NCBI RefSeq assembly: GCF_965228935.1
Contig: NZ_OZ245846.1
Coordinates: forward strand, 2,542,001 to 2,606,000
DNA length: 64,000 nucleotides
Direction: 5' to 3'
Source: Ulvibacterium sp965228935
GTDB taxonomy: Bacteria; Bacteroidota; Bacteroidia; Flavobacteriales; Flavobacteriaceae
Notes under the pieces: model-generated
Databases searched by the model: none
What the model was told of the DNA's origin: nothing
What the model saw: only the letters and a program-made list of their open reading frames with translations
Program-made: the position numbers and the translations under genes
Shown: one piece after another, positions 1 through 9,019 of the stretch
Position numbering within the stretch: position 1 is the stretch's first letter
Layout: every line of letters starts with the position of its first letter

Positions 1-789
1 TTCCAGGATTACACCAAAAGCCTCCTTCATTCTATCATCCCAATTGCTTCCGGCATATTGAAAATAGTCCAATGCGCGAAGAACATCATATCGCCACCGG
101 CTTGGGTAGGACAGTTTTAAAAAGTCCTTGTTGATGATTTTCCCGGTTCGGTCCGATAGGAACAACCGATGTAGCAAAATAAATTCCTCGGCACTCTCCT
201 TGGCATTTAAAACATCGTTTATGCGATAGTTATATGCCGATTTCCGGAATTCGTGCAACCCTTCGAGCACAGAAATGGTGGAGTGTAAGGAACTATGTTT
301 AGCACCACTTCGCGTTGTTCTGCAGTTAAAACCGCCATCGGGCATTCGCTCATTGAGGATACTATCCACAATGGAGCACAATTTCTTTTCTGCGGTATTG
401 AAGTATGAAGCGTAATTCAGGAACATGCCATTTACGCAAACGTCGCTATGTTTAAATGTGGAAGGTCCCAAGGGAATACCCCCGTCCTCGGCCTTTCCCA
501 TATCCAATACCAATTCAATTGCCTCTTTTATCGTTTCATTTTCCGGGTCGGGATTCAGATTACGGAGATCAAGTAGCGTGTAATGGGTAGAAATCCACTT
601 GGGCTGATAGAACCGATCCCCCCAATGGCCATTTGGTTTACGTTTGGACAAAAACTGTTTGCCCCATCCCGTTCGTACTATGCGCTGCTGTAGATCTTTG
701 CGGTCATCTCCCAACAAATCACGGTGGACCTGATACTGTAGCGCAGCATCACCCTTGAGCAACCATGCTATGATTTGATTTTCGTCCAT
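1..789 (-). CDS. Toroid-like (prenyltransferase/squalene-cyclase-type) hypothetical protein, 3' part outside window
   Basis: The reading frame is open from an ATG at 787-789 down to base 1, giving 263 codons with the C-terminus missing. The protein starts MDENQIIAW and is rich in W, H and R. It contains GHWGDRFY, a YTLLDLRNL helix and MPDGGFNCR, spaced like the repeats of alpha/alpha-toroid proteins (prenyltransferase or squalene-cyclase fold). No signal peptide is visible, so it is probably cytoplasmic. I do not see the DxDD motif of true cyclases in the visible part, so enzymatic activity is not supported. The fold assignment is inference from repeat spacing. It lies 60 bases downstream of the end of the discoidin-tailed gene and shares its strand. 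Confidence 0.6.
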   Translation of the reverse strand, partial: MDENQIIAWLLKGDAALQYQVHRDLLGDDRKDLQQRIVRTGWGKQFLSKRKPNGHWGDRFYQPKWISTHYTLLDLRNLNPDPENETIKEAIELVLDMGKAEDGGIPLGPSTFKHSDVCVNGMFLNYASYFNTAEKKLCSIVDSILNERMPDGGFNCRTTRSGAKHSSLHSTISVLEGLHEFRKSAYNYRINDVLNAKESAEEFILLHRLFLSDRTGKIINKDFLKLSYPSRWRYDVLRALDYFQYAGSNWDDRMKEAFGVILE

Positions 790-852
790 TCAGATTACGG
801 CCAATTTTAGGTATAGGCCCCATGTTATTGAGGCTTACAAAGTGTTGGCTGT

Positions 853-2556
853 TTACTGTTCAGCCTCGAATACTTCAATTTCCGAGATTCCCAATCTTTT
901 GCCGGGAACAAGGGTAGTTGCAGTAGATATTTCAGCACTTCCTTTGGTAATGGTAAACTTCACCCATTTTACCTTTTTTGCAGGGAAGTTAATCTCTGTA
1001 GGTGTCGTAGCGCTGTTTGCAGGTGCGGCATACATCCACTCCATTGAACCATCGCTGAACACAAAGTACCCTTCTTTTGTCCATCTGTCCCCGGCCGGAC
1101 TATCGTAAATCCTTATTTTATCGATAACCACTTCGTTATCCCATTCCAATTTGAGCATTGCTCCTTCCCCTTCATGAGAAATCCATTCCGACTCCTCACG
1201 TTTGTTTTTAACGTCAATGACTCCATCGATCGCGGCCTCAGGCGTACTATTGGTCTCATTTGAGGTAGCCCACACTTTTGCCAACGGAGCAATGTTTTTC
1301 TGATTTGGCTTTACTTCATTAAAAGGTTTATCCTTTTGCACAAAAGCAAGTTCATGCATTGATGCCGCGTAACGGCATTGATGGGGATTGATGTTCTGTA
1401 CACTGTAATTACTGGCAACGGTCATCCATGCACTTGTGCCATCTTCATTGATAAACTGGGACGATATATTGGGGAAATACGTCTGGGCACCCCAATTCTT
1501 CATATAATGAACGATTTTATAGGGCCCTGTTATAGCATCCGCTTCCCAAAATATGGTGACATTATAGGGTAGGTTTTCTTCATTTTCCATTAGTCTGCAA
1601 GTCACCAAAATAAACTTGTCCAACTTGGGAAAATAGGTTATTCCCTCACTGCCAAGATGATTGGGCCAATCTAAAATTGGTTTAGCGTTCTCTACTTCCT
1701 TGATCCAAATAGGTTTACCATTTTGAGCATGCCCGGCGAAAAACTCGTAACTATCCGATTGAATTATGCTATCGGTAACGGCATAAGTTCTACATAAATA
1801 AATGGCATCTCCCTTATCCCAATTGTTTTGACCATTTCCCGAGCTATAGCCATGCGCACTCAAGTAGATCCGCCCATCTTTTGCTTTGTTGTTTTTTGCA
1901 AAATTTACGGTATGGATCGTTCGGAATTTGGCCTTACCTGTTTCATTAAAAAAGTTGCCATCTTCATCGATTGCATTTGTCCAATACGGGTTTGTCCAAT
2001 TGGGCTCCGTATTGGCCGTAAAATGATTCCAGTTTTTGGAGTATCTAAACCCATTAAAATAACCCTCGTGGTTAAAGGCATTGTATGTACCTATGTAGAA
2101 GGTACTATCAACAACAAGACTCACGCAAGGGTAGTAGTTGGCACCACCGGACCACATTCTACCGATATTCTCAAATTTTAAATTGATGGGATCGTGCCCC
2201 GTTATTCTCGCTTGTCCTACAGCGTTTGATCGAATATTGGAATTGGTGGCGAAACCATCCATTTCCCCATCGGTCCAGCAGGAATACAGGTTGCCATCGC
2301 CCCCTGATTGTAAATACCAGGTATCGGCACCGGTGTAGTTTGCATACCTGCCTGTGAATACCACCTTTGAAAGGTCTTTGGACCGTTCAAATGGACAATC
2401 GTCAGGAATACTGTTTTCCCATTCATAATATTCATAAATAGGATTAATGGCGGGATCCGTTTTGTCTCCTTCACGTTTTGTGTTATCCGTCAACTGTGCA
2501 AATAGCGAATTACTAAAAACCAGGATGGAGAAAAAAACAAATAACAAAGTCTTCAT
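853..2556 (-). CDS. Secreted protein with beta-propeller-like body and C-terminal discoidin (F5/8 C)-like domain
   Basis: The chosen ATG start (2554-2556) gives 567 residues beginning with a signal peptide (MKTLLFVFFSILVFS...AQ). A TTG six codons upstream is possible but less likely. The central 400 residues contain W-rich motifs (GADTWYLQSGGDGNLYS, YYPCVSLVVDSTFYIGTYN) of the kind found in five-bladed propeller glycosidase-like or DUF4185-like proteins. The last 140 residues, from NIAPLAKVWATSNE through AAIDG to ISEIEVFEAEQ, look like an F5/8 type C carbohydrate-binding domain. A role in binding or degrading polysaccharide outside the cell is inferred. No SusC/SusD pair is present in the window to support a polysaccharide utilisation locus. 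Confidence 0.7.
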   Translation of the reverse strand: MKTLLFVFFSILVFSNSLFAQLTDNTKREGDKTDPAINPIYEYYEWENSIPDDCPFERSKDLSKVVFTGRYANYTGADTWYLQSGGDGNLYSCWTDGEMDGFATNSNIRSNAVGQARITGHDPINLKFENIGRMWSGGANYYPCVSLVVDSTFYIGTYNAFNHEGYFNGFRYSKNWNHFTANTEPNWTNPYWTNAIDEDGNFFNETGKAKFRTIHTVNFAKNNKAKDGRIYLSAHGYSSGNGQNNWDKGDAIYLCRTYAVTDSIIQSDSYEFFAGHAQNGKPIWIKEVENAKPILDWPNHLGSEGITYFPKLDKFILVTCRLMENEENLPYNVTIFWEADAITGPYKIVHYMKNWGAQTYFPNISSQFINEDGTSAWMTVASNYSVQNINPHQCRYAASMHELAFVQKDKPFNEVKPNQKNIAPLAKVWATSNETNSTPEAAIDGVIDVKNKREESEWISHEGEGAMLKLEWDNEVVIDKIRIYDSPAGDRWTKEGYFVFSDGSMEWMYAAPANSATTPTEINFPAKKVKWVKFTITKGSAEISTATTLVPGKRLGISEIEVFEAEQ

Positions 2557-2812
2557 GTTCGGTTTATTTTTCAATTTCGGATCGGGGTTATTTTTTCAAT
2601 AAAAACTCCTGTAAAAATACGTTCTTTAACTTGAGAAATTATTGGGTTTTCTTCATTTTTGGGAATTATTGCCAAGGGTTTTGTATACTATTCATTTACG
2701 GCCCGCACTAGGCGAATTCTTCGTTTCGGTAACCGCTTTTTGAAAATTTCGAATAGTCTAATAAGGTAGTCCCTGTGGGTAGTGATCATCCGTGGTCGGC
2801 ATAGCTATTTCA

Positions 2813-3334
2813 TTAGGTTAACTTATCGATCATCTTTTTCGCCCGACCTGAAACCGATTTTCTTTCGTCCGAAGATAATCGTTCCAAATGCGGTAAAATC
2901 CATGTTTTCAAATCCGTATCTTTTTTTGACCAATTTGTTAAGGTATCCATGGCCTGGTTTAGTACGATCCAATCGCTGTGATGAGCAAGATTATTTTTCA
3001 TGATTTTTTTCGCCTGTTCGATTTGTCTTTCGGACATTTCCTGCTCTAGCATTCCGAACAGTTGGGCCAAGGTCCATTGGGTCGATGCCTGGTCGATTTT
3101 GGCAATATCGGTTAGAAATCTATCCATGTAGGGAACTAGAATTGGCTTTTTCGCCTTACAGATTCGTTTCATGGCATTTGAAGTCCGCAATCGCACTACT
3201 TCATCGGTACTAAAATAGCAATGGTACAATTCGTCAAAAAGGTCGTTATCCGCTAATACCGCTTCAACGACTTCTACCGTGTTTCCCAATGAGTTGGGAT
3301 GTCCACCCTTAAGTCGGCTTTCAAAGTCCTTCAT
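2813..3334 (-). CDS. Small HEAT-repeat-like protein
   Basis: A cytoplasmic protein of 173 residues from the ATG at 3332-3334. The frame stays open upstream, but the upstream part (Trp/Arg-rich, no ATG) does not look coding. The protein is all-helical in composition, with segments such as DEVVRLRTSNAMKRICK and LPHLERLSSDERKSVSGRAKK that resemble HEAT/ARM-type repeats (DNA alkylation repair-like helical scaffolds). No catalytic motif is visible. It stands alone, with about 250 bases of non-coding sequence on each side. Helical-repeat scaffolds usually bind protein, but the partner cannot be guessed here. Confidence 0.65.
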   Translation of the reverse strand: MKDFESRLKGGHPNSLGNTVEVVEAVLADNDLFDELYHCYFSTDEVVRLRTSNAMKRICKAKKPILVPYMDRFLTDIAKIDQASTQWTLAQLFGMLEQEMSERQIEQAKKIMKNNLAHHSDWIVLNQAMDTLTNWSKKDTDLKTWILPHLERLSSDERKSVSGRAKKMIDKLT

Positions 3335-3549
3335 TTGGTTACGTTGTTTACTCCCTGTTATGGACCAAAGGTAATGTATACAAAATAGACGATTAAGGAC
3401 TTCAGACCTAATCAAGCTAGAAAACCTTGAACCGGGCCACAACCCTTGAATTTGAAGCTATCGCTTGTTTGATGTAGCCATTTTTAATCGATAACCAGCA
3501 TCATAGAAGAAGACCACGTCCATTTTGTAAATGCGAATGACTACTTTTT

Positions 3550-4809
3550 TTATGGTATCGGTAGTTTTCGCCCAGTTTTTTGAACGTGATATTGATATGC
3601 CTTTTCCAATTTGTCCTTGATCAATTCTTTTTCATTTTCCTTGTTTGCAAATTTAATCGCCTTGCCCAAGTATTCTATTTCCTTATCAATAGTCTCGTTC
3701 ATACGATAGAGCTCGGCCAACAAACAGAAATAATGGTGGTTATCCTTTAATTCCAATTTATGGGCCTCTTCAATGGCCTTATCAATGGAACTCGCCCGGG
3801 CCAAGGCATAGGTTCGATTCATAGCTATGCTCGATGAATATTCCAATAGAAGCAATCTATTATATAACTGCAATATGGTATCCCACTTTCCTTGGGTTTC
3901 CACCGTATGCCAGTAGGCGATGGCAGCTTCGAGATGGTACTTGGAAACCTCGTTTCCTACAGCGGAGCGGTTGAGGTATTTTCTGCCTTTTTGAATCAGA
4001 TCTTTGTTCCATTTTCCTTTATCCTGTTCGTAGTACAAAAGATTACCGTTTTCCCCCGACGTCCTGGCATCCAATCTGGAGGCATGGAAACACATTAAGG
4101 CTATCAGGGCATGAATCTTTTGTCTTGGAAAGATTTTTTGCCCGGATAGGAAAAGGCCAAGACGCATGGCTTCCCAACAGATTTCATAGCGGATATTTTC
4201 CTCGTTGACACTGCTATAATACCCCTCGTTGAACATTAAGTAGATGACTCGTAGTACATTGTCGAGCCTTGAAGCGTACTGGCTCGCTGTAAGGTTCGTT
4301 TCGACTTTATGACGTTCCTTTATCGCTTTTTTAGCTCTATATAATCTTTTGTTAATGGTTTCCTTATGGGACAAAAGTGCCCTGGCAATCTCTTCGATAC
4401 TAAAACCACATAAAACCCTTAAAGCAATACAAAGCTGGGACTCTCTGTTAAGTTCTGGGTCGCAGAGTACAAATATCATCCGGAGCTGACTATCCTCTAT
4501 TATTTTATCCGTAATTTCTACGACATCTGTTTGCTGATTTCCAAACCTTAATTCAGGGGCGATTTTTTCCTCATAGATCTTTTTTCTTCTGTGATGTTCG
4601 TATAAGAGATTTTGGGCCACTTTCCGGAGCCAAGCTTTGGGAAATTTGGGAATGCCCTTATGGGACCAAGCCTTCATGGCCCTTAAAAAAGTATCGGATA
4701 CAATGTCCTCTGCCAATTGCAGATCGGTCAATCCATAATAATTGCAGAGTACAGCAATCAAGTTGCTGTACTCCGATTTAAATATCTCGGAAAGTTGCTT
4801 GTGGTCCAT
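3550..4809 (-). CDS. ECF42-type RNA polymerase sigma factor with C-terminal TPR-like extension
   Basis: 419 residues, about twice the usual ECF length. Residues 1-75 hold sigma region 2 (YGLTDLQLAEDIVSDTFLRA). Residues 110-170 hold region 4 (LRVLCGFSIEEIARAL, then a KETINKRLYRAKK helix). Residues 190-410 form a helical extension with LNRSAVGNEVSKYHLEAAIAYWHT and TPR-like repeats, as in DUF6596 proteins. This is the architecture of group ECF42, whose extension is thought to regulate activity in place of an anti-sigma factor. The DGPF/YCII gene immediately upstream (29 bases away) is the standard ECF42 partner, which supports the assignment. Confidence 0.88.
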   Translation of the reverse strand: MDHKQLSEIFKSEYSNLIAVLCNYYGLTDLQLAEDIVSDTFLRAMKAWSHKGIPKFPKAWLRKVAQNLLYEHHRRKKIYEEKIAPELRFGNQQTDVVEITDKIIEDSQLRMIFVLCDPELNRESQLCIALRVLCGFSIEEIARALLSHKETINKRLYRAKKAIKERHKVETNLTASQYASRLDNVLRVIYLMFNEGYYSSVNEENIRYEICWEAMRLGLFLSGQKIFPRQKIHALIALMCFHASRLDARTSGENGNLLYYEQDKGKWNKDLIQKGRKYLNRSAVGNEVSKYHLEAAIAYWHTVETQGKWDTILQLYNRLLLLEYSSSIAMNRTYALARASSIDKAIEEAHKLELKDNHHYFCLLAELYRMNETIDKEIEYLGKAIKFANKENEKELIKDKLEKAYQYHVQKTGRKLPIP

Positions 4810-4838
4810 ACTACTGCATTTTCCGGCTAAACGGAAGG

Positions 4839-5189
4839 TTACATACCATCCAAGATCATGACGTCCCGCACTTCTACTTTGCCCCCGCTATTCAATACGG
4901 GACAACCCTTGCCCAATTGAATGGCTTCTTCAATGGAATTTGCCGAGACGATGATAAAACCTCCTACAATCTCCTTAATTTCCGCATATGGGCCATCCGT
5001 AACGGATCCATCCGCATGCATGGTCTTTCCTTCAAAGCCCAGGGCTTCTCCCGGATTTTTGAGTTTGCCCTGTGCACCAATTCCTTCCATCCAATCTTGC
5101 CAGGCTTTGACCTCCTCCTGTATTTGATCGGGAGTAGGGTTAAAATCGGGATCGGGTTCGCTGTGGAACAGCATCATAAAATCTTTCAT
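4839..5189 (-). CDS. YCII/DGPF-domain protein, partner of the ECF42 sigma factor
   Basis: A single-domain protein of 116 residues. It opens MKDFMMLFHSEPD and carries the diagnostic motif DGPYAEIKE near residue 73, followed by GGFIIVSANSIEEAIQLGKGCP. This is the YCII-related dimeric alpha/beta fold. Proteins of the family are nearly always encoded beside ECF42 sigma factors, often as their targets. It is first in a two-gene unit with the sigma gene. No enzymatic activity has been firmly shown for this subfamily, and I do not assign one. Confidence 0.9.
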   Translation of the reverse strand: MKDFMMLFHSEPDPDFNPTPDQIQEEVKAWQDWMEGIGAQGKLKNPGEALGFEGKTMHADGSVTDGPYAEIKEIVGGFIIVSANSIEEAIQLGKGCPVLNSGGKVEVRDVMILDGM

Positions 5190-5334
5190 GTTTTTTGTTT
5201 TTAATGGATAAATAGTAAACGTTCATATACCTAATGATTAGAAACCTGGAAATTGGACAAGAATCTAATTTTTTCTTTTTATGATCGGATAATTCATATG
5301 TTATGCAGTCGCTCCTGTTTTTTCAAGTATCCCA

Positions 5335-6105
5335 TTAACCATTCTTTTTGGCGATGTAAAAGCCATAGCTAAAATATTCCTTGTATCTTCGATACAAATC
5401 GATTTCTGCTTTGTACGCCTTTACAATTTCCCTCGCCGGTTCGGAATTATTATAGCGTTGGAGAAAGGAAGAAAATCGAGCTTCTAGAGGCTGATAATAA
5501 TTCGTAATCCAACTATCTTCCTTTAAACAGAAGTAACCTCGAAGTGCATACCCATTATCTTCCAGGATTTTTATATTATGGGAAGCGGTATTGATCTCCG
5601 GGCATTCCAAACGCCAAAAGTCTTCGATTTCCTTAGGCCGCGTATGGGTTATCCAAGTGATTTCACTTACACTTAAATATCCCCCTGGTTTTAGATACTC
5701 CCGCCACTTTTTGATACCTGTTTCAAAACCCATATTGTATATCGCGCCTTCTGACCAAATGATGTCAAAGGACTTCTCCTTAAAGGGAAGATCCTCCATG
5801 GGTCTTTCAAGGGTACTTATTTGGTCATGGATTCCAAATGCTTTTGATTTTTCGTTTAATTCATCCAAAAAAACGGCGGCAAAATCGACTGCCGTTATGC
5901 GGCCATCGATATGCTGGGCAAGGGTAATGGTCTGGCCTCCGGAACCACAACCGATATCCGCAAGCTTTAAACCTTTGTTCTTGGCTATCCCTATCAATTC
6001 CAATGCCCTGAGGGTATCCTCCGGGCTGCCTGGCCCCTGTCTTTCGGAATTTTTATGAAGGTCGATTTCCAAATCCAATGCCGAAATCCCTTTCTCATCG
6101 CACAT
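5335..6105 (-). CDS. SAM-dependent class I methyltransferase
   Basis: 256 residues starting at an ATG. The SAM-binding glycine loop LADIGCGSGGQT sits near residue 48, with ITAVDFA as the acidic end of beta-2 and SFDIIWSEGAIYNMGF as motif II/III. The N-terminal region (DLEIDLHKNSERQGPGSPEDT) matches small-molecule methyltransferases of the type found beside VOC and DGPF genes in Flavobacteriaceae. The substrate cannot be told. The gene is cytoplasmic, on its own, in a run of same-strand detoxification and regulatory genes. Confidence 0.85.
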   Translation of the reverse strand: MCDEKGISALDLEIDLHKNSERQGPGSPEDTLRALELIGIAKNKGLKLADIGCGSGGQTITLAQHIDGRITAVDFAAVFLDELNEKSKAFGIHDQISTLERPMEDLPFKEKSFDIIWSEGAIYNMGFETGIKKWREYLKPGGYLSVSEITWITHTRPKEIEDFWRLECPEINTASHNIKILEDNGYALRGYFCLKEDSWITNYYQPLEARFSSFLQRYNNSEPAREIVKAYKAEIDLYRRYKEYFSYGFYIAKKNG

Positions 6106-6235
6106 AGCCGTATCGAATAAATGTAGTCAGTTTAAACTGTTATTTATAGGGCTTCAAGATACTGAATTACAACCAAAAACAGTTCAAATTTGCATCTGAA
6201 CCGCCATCGCATTTACACCATACTACGTACCGTTT

Positions 6236-6658
6236 TTATTCTTTTTTTTCGGCGAATCCTAAAATGTAGCCATTAATGTCCGTCATATAAAACTCCCGCA
6301 TACCGTACCAAGCCGTTTTTAGTTCGGTAGGCTCTATGCCCCTATCCAGTATTTCTTCGTAGAAATCTTCGATTCCATCAATTTCCATATAAAATGAAAC
6401 GCTTGCTCCCGGTGCCATATCCTTTGCAAGGGTTACATCTTCCTTAAAGCTGTCGGTTCTTTGAAACATCATCTCCACGTGGTCCTTATGTAGCAGTGCG
6501 TAAACATATTCCTTGCCGTTGGCTAGCACCTGTTCGATTCCATCCTGTGTTTCGGGAACTGCCATTACCAGTGAAAAACCTAAGACGGATTCATAAAACT
6601 CCACGGTGCTTCTGATGTTGTTTACCTCAAAATTTGGGGTTAGTTTCTTTGCCTTCAT
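6236..6658 (-). CDS. VOC (glyoxalase/bleomycin resistance/dioxygenase) superfamily protein
   Basis: 140 residues with the paired beta-alpha-beta-beta-beta units of the vicinal oxygen chelate fold: LTPNFEVNNIRSTVEFYE at the start and a second unit from SFYMEIDGIEDFYEEI. Candidate metal ligands are H63 in LHKDHVEMMF and the E of EFYMTDINGYILGF. The ending DINGYILGFAEK is typical of glyoxalase-like proteins. It could be a metal-dependent isomerase or dioxygenase or a drug-binding protein, and the sequence does not choose between them. The start lies 32 bases from the end of the upstream AraC-type regulator gene, so the two may be co-transcribed. Confidence 0.82.
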   Translation of the reverse strand: MKAKKLTPNFEVNNIRSTVEFYESVLGFSLVMAVPETQDGIEQVLANGKEYVYALLHKDHVEMMFQRTDSFKEDVTLAKDMAPGASVSFYMEIDGIEDFYEEILDRGIEPTELKTAWYGMREFYMTDINGYILGFAEKKE

Positions 6659-6690
6659 TGTGTTCGAAATTTTTGATTAGGAAGACAAAT

Positions 6691-7437
6691 CTAGTATTCG
6701 GACAAGGTGGATAATTGTAAAAATCGGTCGTTTTTGTTATGAAACAGGTCTTTCGGCGTAGCTCCGGTAAACCGTCTTACTTCTTTGATAAAATGAGCCT
6801 GGTCATAATACGCTTTTTCCGGAAATAGCTGTCCGTTCGCAATATGGGGAAACGACGAATGGCACTTGAGGATGTTACAAAAGGTCTTTAGCGGAAATCC
6901 AAAGCGGTCATTGAAATACCTATTGATTTGCCTACTGCTCCAAAAAATCCTTTCGGATAATTCCTTTACCGTAATCTCACCTTTTTGTTCGTATAAAATT
7001 TTAAAAAGTTCAAATTTCCTGTCGTCTATTTCCTTGAGGTTTTTGAGACCGTACTGTATTTTTTGGATCAGGGAACTGGAAAAATCCTCAAAGTTCCGAA
7101 ATGGAAGATTTTCAGCCCCGAGAAACGCTTTGGGGAGTTTGGTCTTGGTGTTGTTCAATTCCCTGATGGATTGCTTAAAGATGTATTCGGCCGAAATCAG
7201 TTTGAACCGAACCCCGATTAATTTGGTGTTTTTTGGTATCGATACTTGGATTTGTTGGATCCAGACCCCGGTGAGCGATATTTCCGAAACCCGGTCGTTT
7301 TTAATTTCAAAAATCAGGTCGAAAAGTCCATCGGGAAGTATTTCATGGATGCATTCCTTATTAGAGGTCTCAAACTCCCAAAAACCTTTCACGAAGTTCG
7401 ATATAAATCCTTCTGTATGTTTTTCTTGATAGTTCAT
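6691..7437 (-). CDS. AraC family transcriptional regulator (DUF6597-type N-terminal domain)
   Basis: 248 residues. The N-terminal half has a beta-rich domain with ECIHEILPDGLFDLIFEI and LTGVWIQQIQVSIPKN, typical of the DUF6597 sensor found before AraC helix-turn-helix domains. The C-terminal third carries the two-part HTH: ITVKELSERIFWSSRQINRY and YYDQAHFIKEVRRFTGATPK. The second is the conserved AraC signature ending in the P of FTGxTPxDL. It precedes the VOC gene by about 30 bases and probably controls it or itself. The ligand is unknown. Confidence 0.85.
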   Translation of the reverse strand: MNYQEKHTEGFISNFVKGFWEFETSNKECIHEILPDGLFDLIFEIKNDRVSEISLTGVWIQQIQVSIPKNTKLIGVRFKLISAEYIFKQSIRELNNTKTKLPKAFLGAENLPFRNFEDFSSSLIQKIQYGLKNLKEIDDRKFELFKILYEQKGEITVKELSERIFWSSRQINRYFNDRFGFPLKTFCNILKCHSSFPHIANGQLFPEKAYYDQAHFIKEVRRFTGATPKDLFHNKNDRFLQLSTLSEY

Positions 7438-7545
7438 CCGAGCCTATACAAACGGTAGACAAAGATCCATAAGTGAAAAGTAGCCGTTAGGTATCCTGAC
7501 TTTTCATAAAGCAAGTTACTTAATTTCCGTGGTTGCCCCCGGCAT

Positions 7546-8301
7546 TTAATTTTCCCAATTTTGAAGTCTGTCTAAGTATAAATAGCTCTCAACAAATTTC
7601 CTGTGTTCGGTGTTCGTCATTTTTTCCAATAGATTGAGGGCCGAAATGTAGCTCGTTAAGTTTCCGTTGGATGAACTAAATTTTCCGTCCTCTACAAAGG
7701 TTACCAAACTGTCATCTTGAACCTTTAAATTGGGATAATCCTCTTGTAGTTGTTTTCCACCGCCAATATAGGTAACGATTTTATGGCCATCCGCGATTCC
7801 CGACTTCCCGATAAGCTGTGCCCCGGCACAATTGCTCACGATAAACTCGGTTTCCCGGTTTTTCCTTTTAATGAATGCTACCATTTTTTCATTATGGACC
7901 TGGGCATACATATCATAACCGCTCGGAACGAACAAAGCGGTCAATTTGGGACAATTTTCGAAAGTATGATCAGGGACAAAACGCATCCCTTCTTCGGTCG
8001 TGATCGGGTTTTCCGTTTCGGCTATGGTGATTACATTAAAAAGCTGTTCCAAGTTTTTATCCGGTTTCCCGAAGACATCGGATGTAGCTACAACCTCTCC
8101 TTGCAGAACGCCATGGAACATCAAAAGGCCTATCGTTGGCAGTTCCGGTCTAAACGGTTTTAGGTGTTTGGTCAGGGTATCGGATTGCGACGCTACGTAA
8201 TCGGTATTCCCGGTTTTGGGATCGGTTTTTGATTTCTCGGTAGTACAATTCACAAGAAGGGTTGCCAAGAAAAGCGTTGCTAAAATCCTTAATTTTTTCA
8301 T
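7546..8301 (-). CDS. DJ-1/PfpI family lipoprotein
   Basis: 251 residues from the second ATG (8299-8301); an ATG two codons earlier is equally possible. The N-terminus MKKLRILATLFLATLLVNC is a lipoprotein signal with the modified Cys at about residue 19. The body follows the DJ-1/PfpI class I glutamine amidotransferase fold, with VSNCAGAQLIGKSG as the nucleophile elbow carrying the reactive cysteine. Most DJ-1 proteins are cytoplasmic, and the lipoprotein signal places this one in the cell envelope. Possible roles are chaperone, deglycase-like or isocyanide hydratase-like, none shown by sequence. It is separated from the upstream Crp-like gene by 139 bases. Confidence 0.82.
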   Translation of the reverse strand: MKKLRILATLFLATLLVNCTTEKSKTDPKTGNTDYVASQSDTLTKHLKPFRPELPTIGLLMFHGVLQGEVVATSDVFGKPDKNLEQLFNVITIAETENPITTEEGMRFVPDHTFENCPKLTALFVPSGYDMYAQVHNEKMVAFIKRKNRETEFIVSNCAGAQLIGKSGIADGHKIVTYIGGGKQLQEDYPNLKVQDDSLVTFVEDGKFSSSNGNLTSYISALNLLEKMTNTEHRKFVESYLYLDRLQNWEN

Positions 8302-8440
8302 GGTCATGTTTTATTTATTTCAATTGGTTTTTGCCCGTATTTATATAGTGTTGTTATTGAATCAAATCGTGGTTAAACCTGCCCTTTGTTTATTATTGAA
8401 CAAAGATGGTCAAATGAATTGTAGTAAAAATTAAGCTGGT

Positions 8441-9019
8441 TTAAGAAAGCTGTTTTCCCTTAATTTCGCTTAGATATTCGGGAGTGAGGCCCAGAAAGCT
8501 GGCCAAAAGGTATTGTGGTACGCGTTGTACAAATTCCGGAAAGTTATTCCGAAACCTAAAGAACATTTCTTCCTTGGAAAGGCTGTGTACATATTTTAAG
8601 CGCATTAACGCTGCTCCATACGCCGTCTCATAAATGGCCCTAAAGTATTTTTCCATTTTGGGGAATTTATCCAAAAGCTCCCGATACTTTGAAAAAGAGA
8701 TCGATAAGACCTCTGAGCGCTCCACGGTTTCAATATAGAAATTGGAAGGTTCTTGATTTTGAAATGCCAAAAAATCCGTCAACCACCAATTTTCTATGGC
8801 AAATTGTGAGGTTTTTGGGTTGCCCAGATTATCGATAAAGTACAATTGCAAACACCCTTTTTCCACAAAAAACAAGGTGTCACATCGTTTTTCGGCAAAA
8901 AGCAAGGTTTCCTTTTTAGGGTAGGAATGGCAATCAAAAAAGCGTACGATTTTAGATAACTCTTCCTCTGAAAGGGTGATATACGTTTTGATATGGTCTG
9001 TTAAAACGCTTTCGGTCAT
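8441..9019 (-). CDS. Crp/Fnr family transcriptional regulator (cyclic-nucleotide-binding domain)
   Basis: 192 residues. Residues 20-120 form the beta-roll cNMP-binding domain (YPKKETLLFAEKRCDTLFFV, GCLQLYFIDNLGNPKTSQFA). The C-terminal part (EEMFFRFRNNFPEFVQRVPQ, then YLLASFLGLTPEYLSEIKGK) is the short winged helix typical of Flavobacteriaceae regulators of this family. The phosphate-binding cassette is degenerate, so cAMP binding is doubtful. In this family the genes often control a neighbouring hydrolase or exporter, and a decayed hydrolase fragment lies just upstream at 9131-9296. Confidence 0.87.
   Translation of the reverse strand: MTESVLTDHIKTYITLSEEELSKIVRFFDCHSYPKKETLLFAEKRCDTLFFVEKGCLQLYFIDNLGNPKTSQFAIENWWLTDFLAFQNQEPSNFYIETVERSEVLSISFSKYRELLDKFPKMEKYFRAIYETAYGAALMRLKYVHSLSKEEMFFRFRNNFPEFVQRVPQYLLASFLGLTPEYLSEIKGKQLS

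Noticed and set aside
5591..6058. Plus-strand frame antisense to the methyltransferase
   Set aside because: The minus-strand gene carries the SAM motif, and the plus-strand translation has no recognisable motif.
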